Source of the DNA: Gerris lacustris
Lineage: Eukaryota; Arthropoda; Insecta; Hemiptera; Gerridae
Direction: 5' to 3'
Assembly: GCA_951217055.1 (NCBI GenBank)
Contig: CATNVA010000018.1
Location: 1,054,001-1,118,000, forward strand
Length of the DNA: 64,000 bases
The notes below the pieces were generated by a model. That model was not told the DNA's origin. It was given only the letters and a program-made list of their open reading frames with translations, and made no database searches. The translations under genes and the position numbers were made by a program. This document shows, one piece after another, positions 63,484-64,000 of the stretch. Position 1 is the stretch's first letter. Each line of letters starts with the position of its first letter.

Positions 63484-64000
63484 TTTTTTTTTTTTAAGCT
63501 TTTAAAATTAATATAAAACGAAACGTTTCTGTTTTTATTAGTTCATTAAATAATTGCATTCAATGATGAATTATTCATTCAATTAAAACAAAATGAAATA
63601 AATCAATAAATAATTATGTAAAAATAATTATTTAACAAAAGAGTTTAAACTATTTTAGATTTAAGACGGTCAGACTATGAACGATTTAGAATGAAAACAG
63701 ATAGGAGCACTTGTTTACTCTTCCGCAGTCACGGGCGAACTGATTGCATCTAAATTCTTATCTTCTCGTTCTTTAATTTTCTAGACCTTTTCTGTTCCAT
63801 TTGTTTTCAACCATTATTTTAGCTTTTCTATGCCATCATTTATGTTAAAGAGTCGGGGAGACGCGACTCTCTCGCATTCTCTTGTTTACCGGTTCTCCAT
63901 TATGAACGCTTAGTTTTTTTTTGGGCATCCTTCCAAGTTTCTTTGGAAATGCCAGCTTTTATTTTAATATTCAGTGATTTATTTTGATTCTCCGGAATCT
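63484..64000. other. Upstream of LINE3, no gene recognised
   Basis: Probably the LINE3 5' UTR and then flanking DNA. Poly-T at 63485-63497, otherwise unremarkable. No gene. Confidence 0.4.

Larger units (their letters stand above)
58601..63500 (-). mobile_element. LINE3: Jockey/CR1-group non-LTR retrotransposon with both ORFs
   Basis: ORF1 (63483-62458) and ORF2 (62426-59340) on the minus strand are 31 bp apart. They are followed by a 3' UTR of about 730 bp and a tail of (TTTA)n units at 58601-58627. Both ORFs are open throughout. The 5' UTR limit is not defined. Confidence 0.85.

Overview
The window reads as AT-rich arthropod (probably insect) nuclear DNA made almost entirely of transposable elements. 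The evidence is several BEL/Pao LTR retrotransposons, Ty1/copia and Ty3/gypsy fragments, non-LTR retrotransposons of Jockey/CR1 and RTE type, a Penelope-like element, pogo, Merlin and hAT DNA elements, tRNA-derived SINEs and long (TA)n tracts. The order is inferred from the BEL-rich mixture and cannot be fixed from sequence alone. I see no complete host gene. The only host-exon candidate is a weak one at 27187-27323 (-). I see no CRISPR array, operon or ordinary tRNA/rRNA gene.

Layout. 1-236: fragment of a positive-strand RNA virus superfamily 1 helicase (endogenous viral element). 731-1535: three tandem 286-bp repeats. 2009-2641: copia RNase H and 3' LTR. 2643-7831: a 5.2-kb element with inverted CACTGAGAAAAAA ends and no visible transposase. 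7868-8866: repeats shared with 23.7-25.6 kb, a pogo-type helix-turn-helix fragment and a hammerhead-like Penelope motif. 8867-23167: BEL1, minus strand, split by a complete second BEL/Pao element, BEL2 (15412-22275), which has two identical 249-bp LTRs and a 5-bp target duplication. 23741-25341 and 27903-28892: two large palindromes. 29034-34384: BEL3, plus strand, split by a Merlin element (31396-33206) that keeps the C-terminal exons of its transposase. 34744-36640: pogo/Tigger element. 36640-37605: Penelope terminal repeat and (TA)n. 37751-41020: Jockey-like LINE1, minus strand. 41869-47985: RTE-like LINE2, plus strand, split by hAT1 (42122-44762), which is itself split by hAT2 (42674-44157). 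48506-53097: long inverted-repeat unit enclosing a Ty3/gypsy fragment. 53223-54507: Penelope-like reverse transcriptase. 54530-58345: BEL4 fragment, split by a SINE and a second small insert. 58600 to about 63500: Jockey/CR1-type LINE3 with both ORFs.

How the parts relate. The coding sequences belong to selfish elements and do not form a host pathway. Their value is a relative chronology. Exact target-site duplications and reading frames that resume across the junctions establish the order: Merlin into BEL3, hAT2 into hAT1 into LINE2, BEL2 into BEL1 into a Penelope hammerhead-like motif, and a SINE into BEL4. BEL1 and BEL2 differ in sequence but share an 18-nt primer-binding site resembling the 3' end of tRNA-Tyr. 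Several Penelope-type end sequences sit directly against long (TA)n tracts.
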